Source: Dyadobacter fermentans DSM 18053 (GTDB taxonomy: Bacteria; Bacteroidota; Bacteroidia; Cytophagales; Spirosomataceae). From it: 64,000 nt of DNA. Shown here piece by piece: positions 16,717-26,167 of the stretch. Made by a program: the position numbers and the translations under genes. Numbering within the stretch: position 1 is the first letter of the stretch; each line of letters begins with the position of its first letter. The DNA is taken from contig NC_013037.1 of NCBI RefSeq assembly GCF_000023125.1, positions 6,364,501 to 6,428,500 of the forward strand. Direction: 5' to 3'. The notes under the pieces are model-generated. The model did no database searches. It saw nothing but the letters and a program-made list of their open reading frames with translations, and was not told where the DNA came from.

Positions 16717-19479
16717 ATGCTTAACTTTTTCAAGTACCCGGGCAGGCAATGGGGTGTTGCCTTGCTGAGCGGCATTACCCTGACCTCGGTTCTCCTGACC
16801 GGCTACACCTACACCCGCAACACCGCCTCCGACCGCCCCGATTCGTTACAACTGGCGTCATTCGTCGAGCCCGGTTTTCCTTACATTTCCACATCGGTAG
16901 ACGCCCGCAAGCTTGGTGGCGGATTCCCGAAAGATAACCAGGCGGCCCGCACGCTCGCATTGCAGCTGGGCGACAGCGCCTACGCCTGTTTCGACACCGA
17001 CCTGCTGCGCTGGTCGGTGGCGTGGACCGGCAAGTTTTTACCGATGGTGCTGATGGCCCAGGTTTCCTACAAGGATTTTTTTAATAAAAACAACAACATT
17101 GCCACTGTTACCGGCACACCCGTGCTGGCAACCGGCGCTTACGCAGGCTGGACTACCGGCAAGCCGTCCTACCGCACCGACCAGTCGCTTCCGCCCACCT
17201 GGAAACCGCTTCCTGCGGGACAGGGACGGTACAATGGCGTGTATGTGTACGGCAACCGCTCCATTCTCGACTATTCGGTAGGGAAAGCGCGTATTTACGA
17301 AATGCCCGGCAGCGCGGAGTTCGACGGTCGGGTTGCATTCACAAGGACCATCCGGGCCAGCGACGTTACCGAAGAATTATTTCTGACAGCCGCTGAAATT
17401 GATAATGCTACCGGAAGCGAAATCAAAGGACGCATTGCTTATGTGTACCAGGGTGCCGGCAAAGACACGGTTACGGCAGTGGCCGTTTTGGGTAAAGGGA
17501 AGCCTGCATGGCAGCCAGGGATCGAGGAAGGAAAATACCTTACCGTGCACGTTGCCGCGGGTGGAGATGCCACTGTGGCTATCTGGAAGGGCCTTTCGAA
17601 GGATAAAAAGGCATTCGAGAAGTTTTGTAAAACTAAACCTGCCGCATTGCCCGACTTCCAAAAGGGCGGTCCGGCATTGTGGAAAGAGGCGGTTGCTACG
17701 CAAGGAAAACTTTCACCTGACACCGCAGCTTTCGTAACCGATCAGTTGGCATTGCCCCTCAACAATCCGTGGAAAAGAAATGTGCGTGTGGCTGACGTGG
17801 GCTTTTTTAAGGACGGAAGAGCCGCGGTGGTGACATTTGAGGGCGACGTCTGGACAATCGACGGCATTGATAAAAATTTGCAAAACATCCGGTGGCGGCG
17901 CTTCGCATCCGGACTTCATGAACCGATGAGCATCGAGATCGTGAAGGACAATATTTATGTGTTCGACAGAAACGGGATTGTCCACCTCCGCGACCTGAAC
18001 AACGACGGCGTGGCCGACTACTACGAAAACTTTTCGAATGTGATGACGCAATCCGCCGAGTCGCGCGAGTGGGCGGCGGACCTGGTTACGGCGCCGGACG
18101 GCAGTTTTTACATTGCCAAGGGCGGGAGCCTCAGCAACGGGCCCGGCATGACGAAGGCGACGGGCAAAGGTTTCAGGGCCGGTTCGGAGCAGAACGGGAC
18201 GATCGTGAAAATTTCGCAGGATGGCCGCAGCTCGGAAGTCATAGCGACGGGTTTACGCGGGCCTTACCTGGGCATCCATCCCACAAAAGGCATTCTTACG
18301 GCCTCCGATCAGCAAGGTAACTTCGTTCCTTCGACCCCCATTTTTGTGATCCACAAAGGAGATTACTTTGGTGTGGAACCGACACTGCACCGCAAAGACA
18401 ATCCGGCCGTAACGCCCCCGCTGACGTGGATACCTCACAGCGTGGACCGTTCGGCGATCAGCCAGGCCTGGGCTACCAGCACCAAAATGGGCCCTTTGAA
18501 TGGTAACCTGATCCACTTTTCGTTTGGAAGGCCGGGGTTGTTCCGCGTGCTGATAGACAGCACCACGAGTGTGGTACAAGGAGGCGTGTCGGTGATTAAT
18601 GCCAATTATCCTGCGCCCACTTCAAAGGGAGCAATGAACCCGGCGGATGAGCAAATGTACGTTGCCGGTTTCAATCTGTGGGGGTCCAGCTCGAATGGTA
18701 TCAGCGCATTGCTGAGGCTTCGTTACACCGGCAAGCCGAGCTACATGCCCAACCATTTCAGGGCAGGCAAGCAGGGCATTATGCTGCGTTTCGATTCCCC
18801 GCTCGATAAGGCTACGGCCAGCGACCCCCGTAATTTCGAAGTGAGAAGATGGAACTACAAACGCACCGAGGAGTACGGCTCCGGACATTTTAAACCGGAT
18901 GGCTCAACGGGACAGGAAATTATGCATGTGGCGGCATCGTACCCGTCGGCCGACGGTAAAAGCGTGCTGCTTCTGGTGCCCGAAATGTCGGAAATCATGC
19001 AAATGGAGGTTACCTACCATGTAAAGGCGGCCGACGGTAAAAAAATCGACGACCAGTTCTGGTTTACGGTAAACCAATCGACCGACATTGATTTGAAGGG
19101 ATTTGAAGGCGTGGACCTGGCATTGCTGACTGCGAAACGCCCCGAAGCGGCGACGGTAGCCGTGGCCGAAACGGCTGCATCGGCGGAAAAGGGGCGGGAG
19201 ATATTTCAAAAAATGGCATGCGCCGGATGTCATTCGGAAGGTACGCGCACGAAAGGCATGTACGGCCCGCCGTTCCAGAACCTCTACAAATCGGAGCGTC
19301 ATTTCGACGACGGCAGCAAGGTGATTGCCGACGAGGCATACCTGCGAGAATCGATCCTGATGCCTTCGAAACGGATTGTAAAAGGGTATAACGAGGAAAT
19401 GCCGTCGTTTGTAGGCGTGCTGTCCGACAATGATATCGAATCTGTGATTTTGTATATCAAATCACTTTCCGGGAAATAA
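16717..19479 (+). CDS. Large exported c-type cytochrome with N-terminal beta-propeller-like region
   Basis: A 920-residue exported protein. The ATG at 16717 gives an N-terminal hydrophobic segment (WGVALLSGITLTSVLLTGY). Residues about 40-330 resemble a domain (DUF6797-type, from memory) often placed before PQQ/sorbosone-type propellers. The middle (RVADVGFFKDGRAAVVTFEG, later LGIHPTKGILTASDQQGNFV) looks like a propeller. A haem c site, CAGCH, lies near residue 835 with a C-terminal Met. It is probably a periplasmic oxidoreductase or electron carrier; the substrate is unknown. Confidence 0.7.
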   Translation: MLNFFKYPGRQWGVALLSGITLTSVLLTGYTYTRNTASDRPDSLQLASFVEPGFPYISTSVDARKLGGGFPKDNQAARTLALQLGDSAYACFDTDLLRWSVAWTGKFLPMVLMAQVSYKDFFNKNNNIATVTGTPVLATGAYAGWTTGKPSYRTDQSLPPTWKPLPAGQGRYNGVYVYGNRSILDYSVGKARIYEMPGSAEFDGRVAFTRTIRASDVTEELFLTAAEIDNATGSEIKGRIAYVYQGAGKDTVTAVAVLGKGKPAWQPGIEEGKYLTVHVAAGGDATVAIWKGLSKDKKAFEKFCKTKPAALPDFQKGGPALWKEAVATQGKLSPDTAAFVTDQLALPLNNPWKRNVRVADVGFFKDGRAAVVTFEGDVWTIDGIDKNLQNIRWRRFASGLHEPMSIEIVKDNIYVFDRNGIVHLRDLNNDGVADYYENFSNVMTQSAESREWAADLVTAPDGSFYIAKGGSLSNGPGMTKATGKGFRAGSEQNGTIVKISQDGRSSEVIATGLRGPYLGIHPTKGILTASDQQGNFVPSTPIFVIHKGDYFGVEPTLHRKDNPAVTPPLTWIPHSVDRSAISQAWATSTKMGPLNGNLIHFSFGRPGLFRVLIDSTTSVVQGGVSVINANYPAPTSKGAMNPADEQMYVAGFNLWGSSSNGISALLRLRYTGKPSYMPNHFRAGKQGIMLRFDSPLDKATASDPRNFEVRRWNYKRTEEYGSGHFKPDGSTGQEIMHVAASYPSADGKSVLLLVPEMSEIMQMEVTYHVKAADGKKIDDQFWFTVNQSTDIDLKGFEGVDLALLTAKRPEAATVAVAETAASAEKGREIFQKMACAGCHSEGTRTKGMYGPPFQNLYKSERHFDDGSKVIADEAYLRESILMPSKRIVKGYNEEMPSFVGVLSDNDIESVILYIKSLSGK

Positions 19480-19545
19480 TTCTTTGCGGAGATTCATCCA
19501 GACTGACCGGCCGGCGCATCACGCGCCGCGCCAGTTCGTCTACGG

Positions 19546-19986
19546 TCAAGCGACCATCGTGGACAGCCTGTTCAAATCCCACCGTTTTTCGACGCAGGCG
19601 ATGCTTACCACCTCTTTCAGGTTATCGGCCAGCGGTGAAGTTTCGTCATTGACCATTTCCAGGAGGTTACCCAGATAGTCTGCAGTGCGGCGGTCGAGAA
19701 ATGTATCGGCTTCGGGAGAATTGCGGTAAATGGCGGTGAAGCCCTTGCCCTGGCGTTCCACAACGCCCCATGCGACGAGGGCATCGAGAAATTCGAGTGA
19801 GGTATGGCTTTGCAGGCCCAGCTTTTGCCGGATTTCGGACACAAATAGCGGGCCGTCGGCGAGTTCGGTAAAGAGCCCGAGCCGGATGGCCGTCAGCAGC
19901 GGTTTGGCAGACCAGAACCCCGTTCCGATCCGGATGATGTTCATCGGAGTAATTTCCTTTTCTTGTTCAATTTCGATCGTAATCAT
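19546..19986 (-). CDS. Methyltransferase dimerisation-domain protein without catalytic domain
   Basis: A 146-residue protein matching only the N-terminal winged-helix dimerisation domain of O-methyltransferases of the hydroxyneurosporene/caffeate type (GTGFWSAKPLLTAIRLGLFT, then QKLGLQSHTSLEFLDALVAW). Such enzymes are normally about 330 residues with a C-terminal Rossmann SAM-binding domain. Here the frame stops before it, and the 66 bp to the end of the next gene cannot hold it. It may be a decayed remnant or a stand-alone regulator-like protein. Confidence 0.6.
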   Translation of the reverse strand: MITIEIEQEKEITPMNIIRIGTGFWSAKPLLTAIRLGLFTELADGPLFVSEIRQKLGLQSHTSLEFLDALVAWGVVERQGKGFTAIYRNSPEADTFLDRRTADYLGNLLEMVNDETSPLADNLKEVVSIACVEKRWDLNRLSTMVA

Positions 19987-20210
19987 GGCTAAATGATGTT
20001 AATGTTCCGGAAGACGTTCGCTTCGCGTTGGAATAAAACATGCTCTAAAATAATGTCGTAAACCACACAGGCAGAACGTCATTGTGATGAACTGCCTAAA
20101 CCCGGGGTTAAACCGTTCGAAAACCGGTGTGGCCTGTTCCTCTCGTTAACGTCCATTTCGCAGAATTCTGTCAATAAGTTGCAGGAAATTTGATTTGATC
20201 TGATAAAAAA

Positions 20211-22421
20211 TCAGGGCTTGATGACGACCTGGCTGGCTGCGGTGCCGTCGGTAAACACCGCCCGCATGAGGTAGCGCCCCGCTGTGAGTTGTTGCAGTTG
20301 CATTTGAACGGGCAGACGGTCTGTTTCCAGCACGACTTTCCCCGAAAAATCGAAGAAAGCGATTCGCAGAATCTCTTTATTTTCTGTCTTTAATGAAAAT
20401 GGCTCATCCGGTGTAAGCGGGTTGGGAAAAGCGACGATTTCAGTCTCGCCCGACTCGACCCAGCGGACGCGGCTGTACGTGAAGGTATTGTCTCGGTCAA
20501 TCATTTTCAGCCTGTAATACGTAATTCCGGGGAGATTGATTTGGTCTGAAAACGTGTAATGGGTGGTTGCGATGCCTGCATCCACGCCAGCGACCTCGCC
20601 GATTTTCGTCCAGTTCTTTGCATTCGCACTCCATTCGATTTCAAAATGATCGCTATTCATTTCGCTGGCAGTCGTCCATTCCAGCAGGTTTGCCGCACCT
20701 TCGTGTTTGACGTTGAATTCCGAAAGCGTAACAGGCAACGGGTCACGCGGGTCGGCTTCTGCAAACAGCTGCACAAATTCCGGAAACATGCCTGCGGCTT
20801 GCAGCTGGCTGGCGGGCACGAACGTCCCGTCGGCTCTGGCCGCATACAAAATCGCAGGAAGCGTCCCTTCATAATGCGCAAATACGGCAACTGAATCCGG
20901 TTTGGGCGTGGTTAGCAAAAAGTCGTTTTCCCAAATATCGAAAATGCTGATATCCGGATCGATTTGCGGCGGGATCTGCGGGTTTTGCGGCAGTGTGAGC
21001 GGATCTCCGCAATTGGTCACATTAAACGTCACATCGTGCGTCGACTCCAAATCCCTCCGATTGGGATAGGTGCGCGTACAAATGACCTGATACTGGCCAG
21101 GATGTTCAGCCTGAAAAGTAATCTGATCTCCGGTAGTCGTAAATGTTTGCTGAGTAGGAAGTATCAGCCAGTTATGAACATACTGGCCACCCGATGGCGT
21201 AGCGAGCGAAACACTAATGTTAGCCGTATTCCCTTCCGTCGTCCGGTCTTGATTGAACGGGTAGCAAACATTGTAAACGGAGATGATAGGCTGGGGCGGG
21301 ATAGGGAGTGCAGGACAGGTGGTGGTGCCTGTGAGGAGGTTTTCGGACTGGCCGATGGCCGTCCAATCGTGAATGCGCGCGTTAATGTGGGCGCTATTCT
21401 CATTTCTACCGTAAACCTGTACAAATGGCGTTTGCCTTGCCGGGCCATTCACGGCATTTACTGTATTTACATTCAGTAGTTTTCGCTGATCTTGAGTGTT
21501 TACCGGCCCCGAGTAATCAATGGAGCTAAACGTGGGGACAAAGCAGAATGGAAAAGTAGATGTTTCCGAGAATAGCTTGTTTGGCACAGAGGAAGATGTG
21601 ATGCCCCCGGGCAAAAAGTCGTCGTTGAATGGGCTGTTGTAGCTGCGTGCAACGCCAATCCGTTTAGCAAATATACCCCACGTGGCAAATCGGCAAACAT
21701 TGGTATTTTGTCCAGGGACATTTGTGTGCACATCAATATTACTGTTCTGTAAACCGAAAGGTGTCCAGCTTCTTAATATCCTGCTTCCATAGCTGTAACC
21801 AGCTAATTGAGGATTTTCTTGTGCAGTCATACTGCCATTAATCACTGCTATATTTCGGCAATTCGCGGGATAGCCGCCATTTCCGAGGTTAAAGAGATTC
21901 GTTCGAAATGCGTCAAAAGCTGGTGATTTCGATCCTACACCTCCGGTCAAAGCTCCGCCCCAATGCATCAGCATTTGAGAAGCAGCGGGAGTTAACATTG
22001 CATTGTAATAGTTGCGCCATCCCTTCGCAAAAAACTTCAAAACCACCTTGGTCAAAAGAGTAGGGCTTGATTCCCAAAGAAGCTGGGTCATACCAACGGG
22101 TACATTGGCTCCCTGATGCGGGGTGTCAAAACATATTAGCAGCATTACATGATGCTGGATTCCGTCGACCTCCATTTTTCGGATTGCGTATCTAGCGACA
22201 AGTCCGCTCATACTGGCACCTATAACAACATTATCAATATTGCCTTGTTTAATGGAGTTGACGTGCTGTATAACAGCTTTCAAAACTTGTGCATTATTTT
22301 CAATTGCCGCTCGCGCATCATCATAGTCGACAAGCACCAAGTCATATCCTTCACTTAGCCATCCATCCAGAGGGTCACGAAACGCCGCTTCTAATGCATC
22401 GAGATTGAGATCGTTGCCCAT
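20211..22421 (-). CDS. Secreted alpha/beta hydrolase with T9SS sorting domain (C-terminal part of a frameshifted gene)
   Basis: A 736-residue frame. Near the start is a PGAP1-like hydrolase region with the nucleophile elbow VVIGASMSGLVARYA (Ser in GxSxS) and FDTPHQGANVPVG. The last about 75 residues are a type A T9SS sorting domain (VAFPNPLTPDEPFSL, ending QLTAGRYLMRAVFTDG). The reading frame continues upstream of the nominal ATG (22421) as ITGCDAILDKPVIIAEGFD, a natural family N-terminus, so this ATG is internal. The missing N-terminus is the neighbouring 282-residue frame. The product would be surface exposed or secreted through type IX secretion. Confidence 0.75.
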   Translation of the reverse strand: MGNDLNLDALEAAFRDPLDGWLSEGYDLVLVDYDDARAAIENNAQVLKAVIQHVNSIKQGNIDNVVIGASMSGLVARYAIRKMEVDGIQHHVMLLICFDTPHQGANVPVGMTQLLWESSPTLLTKVVLKFFAKGWRNYYNAMLTPAASQMLMHWGGALTGGVGSKSPAFDAFRTNLFNLGNGGYPANCRNIAVINGSMTAQENPQLAGYSYGSRILRSWTPFGLQNSNIDVHTNVPGQNTNVCRFATWGIFAKRIGVARSYNSPFNDDFLPGGITSSSVPNKLFSETSTFPFCFVPTFSSIDYSGPVNTQDQRKLLNVNTVNAVNGPARQTPFVQVYGRNENSAHINARIHDWTAIGQSENLLTGTTTCPALPIPPQPIISVYNVCYPFNQDRTTEGNTANISVSLATPSGGQYVHNWLILPTQQTFTTTGDQITFQAEHPGQYQVICTRTYPNRRDLESTHDVTFNVTNCGDPLTLPQNPQIPPQIDPDISIFDIWENDFLLTTPKPDSVAVFAHYEGTLPAILYAARADGTFVPASQLQAAGMFPEFVQLFAEADPRDPLPVTLSEFNVKHEGAANLLEWTTASEMNSDHFEIEWSANAKNWTKIGEVAGVDAGIATTHYTFSDQINLPGITYYRLKMIDRDNTFTYSRVRWVESGETEIVAFPNPLTPDEPFSLKTENKEILRIAFFDFSGKVVLETDRLPVQMQLQQLTAGRYLMRAVFTDGTAASQVVIKP

Positions 22422-22495
22422 GTCAAATCCTTCTGCAATAATTACCGGTTTGTCAAGAATGGCGTCGCACCCGGTTATGACTCTGATATTTGCGC

Positions 22496-23344
22496 CTAGA
22501 ACTTGCGTCGCGCGTTCCTGGTCAATGAATCGACAATGAACGCGGGAGCTGAAACACGAAATTCCATTGCAGGAACTACGCGGTCAAGTTGACGAACGTT
22601 CACATACGTTTCAAATTTGTAGCGCTTAGACTCAATCTTAAAGCTGATAATAATGGCATGTTTGCCCGTGGTCTTGTAACGGTGATGCACTAGCTGCTCA
22701 TTGCCTGAATATTCTTCGAATCCTTCTCCGTCTCCGAAGTCGATAGATATTCGACTAATTCTTGTCAGCTGGTTTGTGATGAGGTATTTCTGACTGAGTC
22801 TAAACCAAACATCGGCTTGATAAATATCTTGTTGCAAAGCAGCGGCATATACAATATTAAATCCGTTGTAGGAAGAAATGTCGACTGCTTTTCCAGCTGA
22901 CTTTTGAGCTTCATTCATACGTAACTCTCTATCAGTAAGATAAGTGGCTTTCAAAGCCATAATGCCTATGGGGACAGTATCATGACGGGTAAGTTTCGAC
23001 GGATTCGTTTCCATCAACTCTTCCAAGCCGGGCATGTGCTGGTCTGCTGGCCGAAGGTCAGCATCGCACACACGTTCATACAAATTATGCCATTCTTCGG
23101 CAGTGACGGAAGTCGCTTTGATCAATGACCTTGAAGAGACGTTTTTGAGATAGTTGATTTCATTAGGTGTGGTAGCTGCAGCATTCATAAAAAGTACATT
23201 GCCAAAGGCCGTAAGATCAAGCTTGTCAAGCGCTTTCTGCCGCGTCACTTGGTAATCCTGTGCTAAGAGGAACGAGCATGGGAAGAGGATTGACACCAGG
23301 AAAAGGCATAGCTTTCCTGTGTCACATTTTTTCAAATGCGTCAT
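22496..23344 (-). CDS. Signal peptide and PKD-like N-terminal part of the same hydrolase (frameshifted)
   Basis: A 282-residue frame with a signal peptide (CLFLVSILFPCSFLLAQDYQ). It ends in a PKD-like module (RISIDFGDGEGFEEYSGNEQ, then YKTTGKHAIIISFKI). After MEFRVSAPAFIVDSL the frame runs into an unrelated tail and stops, while the shifted frame carries DQERATQVLGANIRV straight into the hydrolase. A net one-base loss between about 22500 and 22545 explains both. The corrected protein would be about 1040 residues: signal peptide, PKD, hydrolase, T9SS tail. Confidence 0.7.
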   Translation of the reverse strand: MTHLKKCDTGKLCLFLVSILFPCSFLLAQDYQVTRQKALDKLDLTAFGNVLFMNAAATTPNEINYLKNVSSRSLIKATSVTAEEWHNLYERVCDADLRPADQHMPGLEELMETNPSKLTRHDTVPIGIMALKATYLTDRELRMNEAQKSAGKAVDISSYNGFNIVYAAALQQDIYQADVWFRLSQKYLITNQLTRISRISIDFGDGEGFEEYSGNEQLVHHRYKTTGKHAIIISFKIESKRYKFETYVNVRQLDRVVPAMEFRVSAPAFIVDSLTRNARRKF

Positions 23345-23370
23345 CTTATATGTAGTTAAGTGATGAAAAT

Positions 23371-23784
23371 TTATTTAGGCGCTAACTCAAAATCCCATTG
23401 CGTTTTTTTTCCGATGTCAGCGAAACAACAACCAGTTGTTTGTTGGCCATTTTTAAACATTTTTGAAATTTTGTATCGGGTATAGAATTTTGGGTTGTGA
23501 AATGAATTAGGAGGAATGAAAGACTCTAATAAACCATATTTTTTACCAACATCTATATTGATGAGATATTCGCCATCCTTTCCAGAAAACGTTTGTGCAA
23601 GTGGTACTACGTGAAATGATCTGGATCCGGTGACCTCAATCATTATACTATCCACCGGCTGCTGGTTTTGATCGACGACCTTTCCGAATATCACCGTGGT
23701 TCGGTCTTCTTTACAGGAGCACAGCAGCATAAGTAATGCTACCGCCACATGTGATAAATTCAAGCGTTGAAACAGACGTTCCAT
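23371..23784 (-). CDS. Small lipoprotein of tandem family, copy 1
   Basis: A 137-residue protein with a lipoprotein-type signal (VAVALLMLLCSC). A CarboxypepD_reg-like beta-sandwich follows (TTVIFGKVVDQNQQPVDSIM, then GKDGEYLINIDVGKKYG), with a C-terminal TTGCCFADIGKKTQWDFEL. The paired cysteines are kept in every copy. Expected to be attached to a membrane on its outer side. Function unknown; it is next to a gene for a secreted hydrolase. Confidence 0.75.
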   Translation of the reverse strand: MERLFQRLNLSHVAVALLMLLCSCKEDRTTVIFGKVVDQNQQPVDSIMIEVTGSRSFHVVPLAQTFSGKDGEYLINIDVGKKYGLLESFIPPNSFHNPKFYTRYKISKMFKNGQQTTGCCFADIGKKTQWDFELAPK

Positions 23785-23933
23785 AAGGTTAATTGTTTAG
23801 GTCTCTCGCTTTAATGAATGGTAAGCATGCTTCAAAACAAAGCTTTATTTTCTTCCCGGCAGCATGTAATGAGCATGTGACAATGAAATGATCAAACGGT
23901 TGAATTGGCGTTGTTTTGGGCTAGTCAAAAGCG

Positions 23934-24342
23934 CTATTTAGGCGCTAGCTCAAAATCCCATCGCGTTTTTTTGCCGATGTCAGTGAAACAACAACCAGTT
24001 GTTTGCTCGCTGTTCTTGAACATTTTTGAAACTGTGTATCGGGTATGGAATTTTGGATTGTAATATGGATTAGGAGAAATGAAGGAATCTAACGTGCCAT
24101 ATTTTTTACTTACATCTACGAAGATATTCACCATCCTTTCCAGAAAACGTTTGTGCAAGTGGTACTACATGAAATGATCTGGCTCCGGTGACCTGAATCA
24201 GAATGCTGTCGACCGGTTGCTGGTCTTGATCGACAACCTTACCGAATATTACCGTGGTTCGGTCTTCAATGCAGGAGCACAGCAGTATTAGTAATGCTAC
24301 CGCGACATGGGATAAATTCAGGTGTTGAAACAGACGTTCCAT
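23934..24342 (-). pseudogene. Tandem lipoprotein family, copy 2, broken by a 5-bp deletion
   Basis: The first 73 codons are intact (MERLFQHLNLSHVAVALLIL to GKDGEYL), then the frame runs RRCK and stops. The rest of the protein (VDVSKKYGTLDSF onward to the family C-terminus) is in another frame. Aligning with copy 1 near 24115-24125 shows five bases missing just after GAATATCT. No other damage is visible, so the break is probably recent. Confidence 0.75.
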
Positions 24343-24491
24343 AAGGTTAATTGTTTAGGTCTCTTGTTTCAATGAATGGTAAGCATGCTTCAAAACAAAC
24401 CCTTATTTTCTTCCCGGAAGTATGTAATGAGCAAGTAACAATGAAATGATCAAACGGTCGAATCTGCATTGCTTTGGGCTAGTCAAAAGCG

Positions 24492-24905
24492 CTATTTAGG
24501 TCCTAGCTCAAAATCCCATTGTGTTTTTTTTCCGATGTCTGCAAAGCAACAGGTGTTGATTTGCTGGCCGTTTTTTTGAGTTTTTGAAACCTTGTATCGA
24601 GTATACAATTTTGGGTTACCAATGGAATAAGGGGGAATGTTGACATTCAGCATAACATAGTTTTTTTCTACGTCCATATTAATCTGATATTCGCCGTCCT
24701 TTCCGGAAAAAGTTTGTGTTAGTGGAATTGCATGGAGTGATTTAGATCCAGTGACCACAATCATAATACTATCCACCGGCTGCTGGTTTTGATCGACGAC
24801 CCTTCCGAATATTATCGTGGTCCGGTCTTCAATGCAGGAGCACAGCAGCATAGGTAATGCTATCGCGACATGTGATAAATTCAAGTGTTGAAACAGACGT
24901 TCCAT
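24492..24905 (-). CDS. Small lipoprotein of tandem family, copy 3
   Basis: An intact 137-residue copy. The lipobox region reads VAIALPMLLCSC and the core KDGEYQINMDVEKNYVMLNV; the C-terminus INTCCFADIGKKTQWDFEL keeps both cysteines. It differs from copy 1 mainly in the 95-115 segment, which may be the ligand-facing part. Confidence 0.75.
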   Translation of the reverse strand: MERLFQHLNLSHVAIALPMLLCSCIEDRTTIIFGRVVDQNQQPVDSIMIVVTGSKSLHAIPLTQTFSGKDGEYQINMDVEKNYVMLNVNIPPYSIGNPKLYTRYKVSKTQKNGQQINTCCFADIGKKTQWDFELGPK

Positions 24906-25054
24906 AAGATTGATCGTTTAGGTCTTTTGCTTCGATGAATGGTAAGTATGTTTCAAAACAAAGCTTTATTTTCTTCCCGGTAATATTTAATGATCAAGTG
25001 ACAATGAAATGATCAAACGGTTGAATTGGCATTGTTTTGGGCTAGGCAAAAGCG

Positions 25055-25465
25055 CTATTTAGGCGCTAGCTCAAAATCCCATTGTGTTTTTTCTCCGATG
25101 CGAACAATGCAGCAATTATTTGTTCGGACGCCATCTTTAAAAATCTTTTCTGTTTTATAATAAGCTTCGTACTTTGGATTTTCTGCTGGTAGATGGGGAA
25201 TAAACGTATGGATCGCATGATACCTTTTTGGAACATCGATGGTGATGGTATACTTTCCATCGTTATCTGTAAACGTGTGCTGTATCCTCTCTGTTGTGAA
25301 ATTTCTAGACCCAGTTGCAACTACCATAATGCTATCCACCGGCCGTTGATCCTGATCTATAACCTTGCCAAATACAACCGTCGTTCTATCCTCTTTACAG
25401 GAGCACAGCATAAGTAATGCTACCGCGACATGTGATAAATTCAAGTGTTGAAACAGACGTTTCAT
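25055..25465 (-). CDS. Small lipoprotein of tandem family, copy 4
   Basis: An intact 136-residue copy. The N-terminal half is near identical to the other copies (KEDRTTVVFGKVIDQDQRPV). The second half has diverged (TFTDNDGKYTITIDVPKRYH, then FIPHLPAENPKYEAYYKTEK) and is closer to copy 5. This mosaic pattern suggests recombination or gene conversion between copies. Confidence 0.75.
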   Translation of the reverse strand: MKRLFQHLNLSHVAVALLMLCSCKEDRTTVVFGKVIDQDQRPVDSIMVVATGSRNFTTERIQHTFTDNDGKYTITIDVPKRYHAIHTFIPHLPAENPKYEAYYKTEKIFKDGVRTNNCCIVRIGEKTQWDFELAPK

Positions 25466-25614
25466 AAGGTTGATTGTTTAGGCCTGTCACTTCAAAGAAT
25501 GGCAAACATGCTTCAAAACAAACCCTTATTTTCTTCCCGTCAGCATGTAATGAGCAAGTGACAATGAAATGATCAAACGGTCGAATCTGCATTGTTTTGG
25601 GCTAGTCAAAAGTG

Positions 25615-26021
25615 CTATTTAGGTGCCAGCTCAAAGTCCCATTGCGTGCTTTTTCCAATCTCTGCGTCGCAGCAATTGCTCGTTTTTCTGCGATTTTTGA
25701 AGATGGCTGCGGTTTTGTAGAGCGCTTGATATTTCGGATTATCAGGTTGCCCGGGGATGAATATGTTCAATGCGTAGTACTCGTCCGGAACATCGATCAT
25801 GATGCGGTATTGCCCGTTTTTGTTAGTTATGTTTTTTCAATGTATTCCGTATGGAGGTAGCAAGAGCCGACCGCTGACACCAGAATGCTGTCGACCGGCT
25901 GTTGGTGCTGGTCAAGTACTTTTCCGGAAATGATGGTAACGCGACTCCTGCATGAGATTGCCAGGGCTAGCAACAGGACCGGTAAGCCAGCTAGCAGCGT
26001 TTTGACGTACTTGTAATTCAC
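25615..26021 (-). pseudogene. Tandem lipoprotein family, copy 5, broken at an A6 run
   Basis: The first half (MNYKYVKTLLAGLPVLLLAL, lipobox ALAISC) ends at CYLHTEYIEKT and a stop. The second half (NITNKNGQYRIMIDVPDEYY to the family C-terminus) continues in the -1 frame. The junction near 25825-25835 is GAAAAAAC; one more A would restore the frame. This copy has the most different N-terminus and may be the oldest member. Transcriptional slippage at the A run could in principle restore it. Confidence 0.7.
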
Positions 26022-26167
26022 AATAGTGTGCAGATTCTGTTTTTGTTATAGCATTAATATTCAAGGCTTTCGAATCGCCAGGTCTTGGTAAATGTCATAA
26101 TTAAGGGTCAAATCTTCTCGGCAGTAAGCAGCAATGTCCGAACGGAGCCTAAGAAGAGACCATCGGA

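Larger units (their letters stand above)
23371..26021 (-). repeat. Five tandem paralogous copies of a small lipoprotein gene, about 560 bp per unit
   Basis: Gene ends lie at 23371, 23934, 24492, 25055 and 25615, spaced 558-563 bp. Each unit contains a lipoprotein gene of about 410 bp and a conserved spacer of about 150 bp. The first three units (from the left) are most alike, the fourth differs in its 3' half and the fifth has its own N-terminus. Units 2 and 5 are broken. The layout indicates repeated tandem duplication from an older copy near 26 kb. Confidence 0.9.

Noticed and set aside
25820..25840. Programmed -1 frameshift at the A6 run of array copy 5
   Set aside because: The slippery bases are not in the zero-frame X XXY YYZ phase, and copy 2 is broken by an unrelated deletion, so decay is simpler.
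23371..26021. Repeats of the lipoprotein array as a CRISPR array
   Set aside because: Units are about 560 bp with coding genes, not 25-40 bp repeats with unique spacers.
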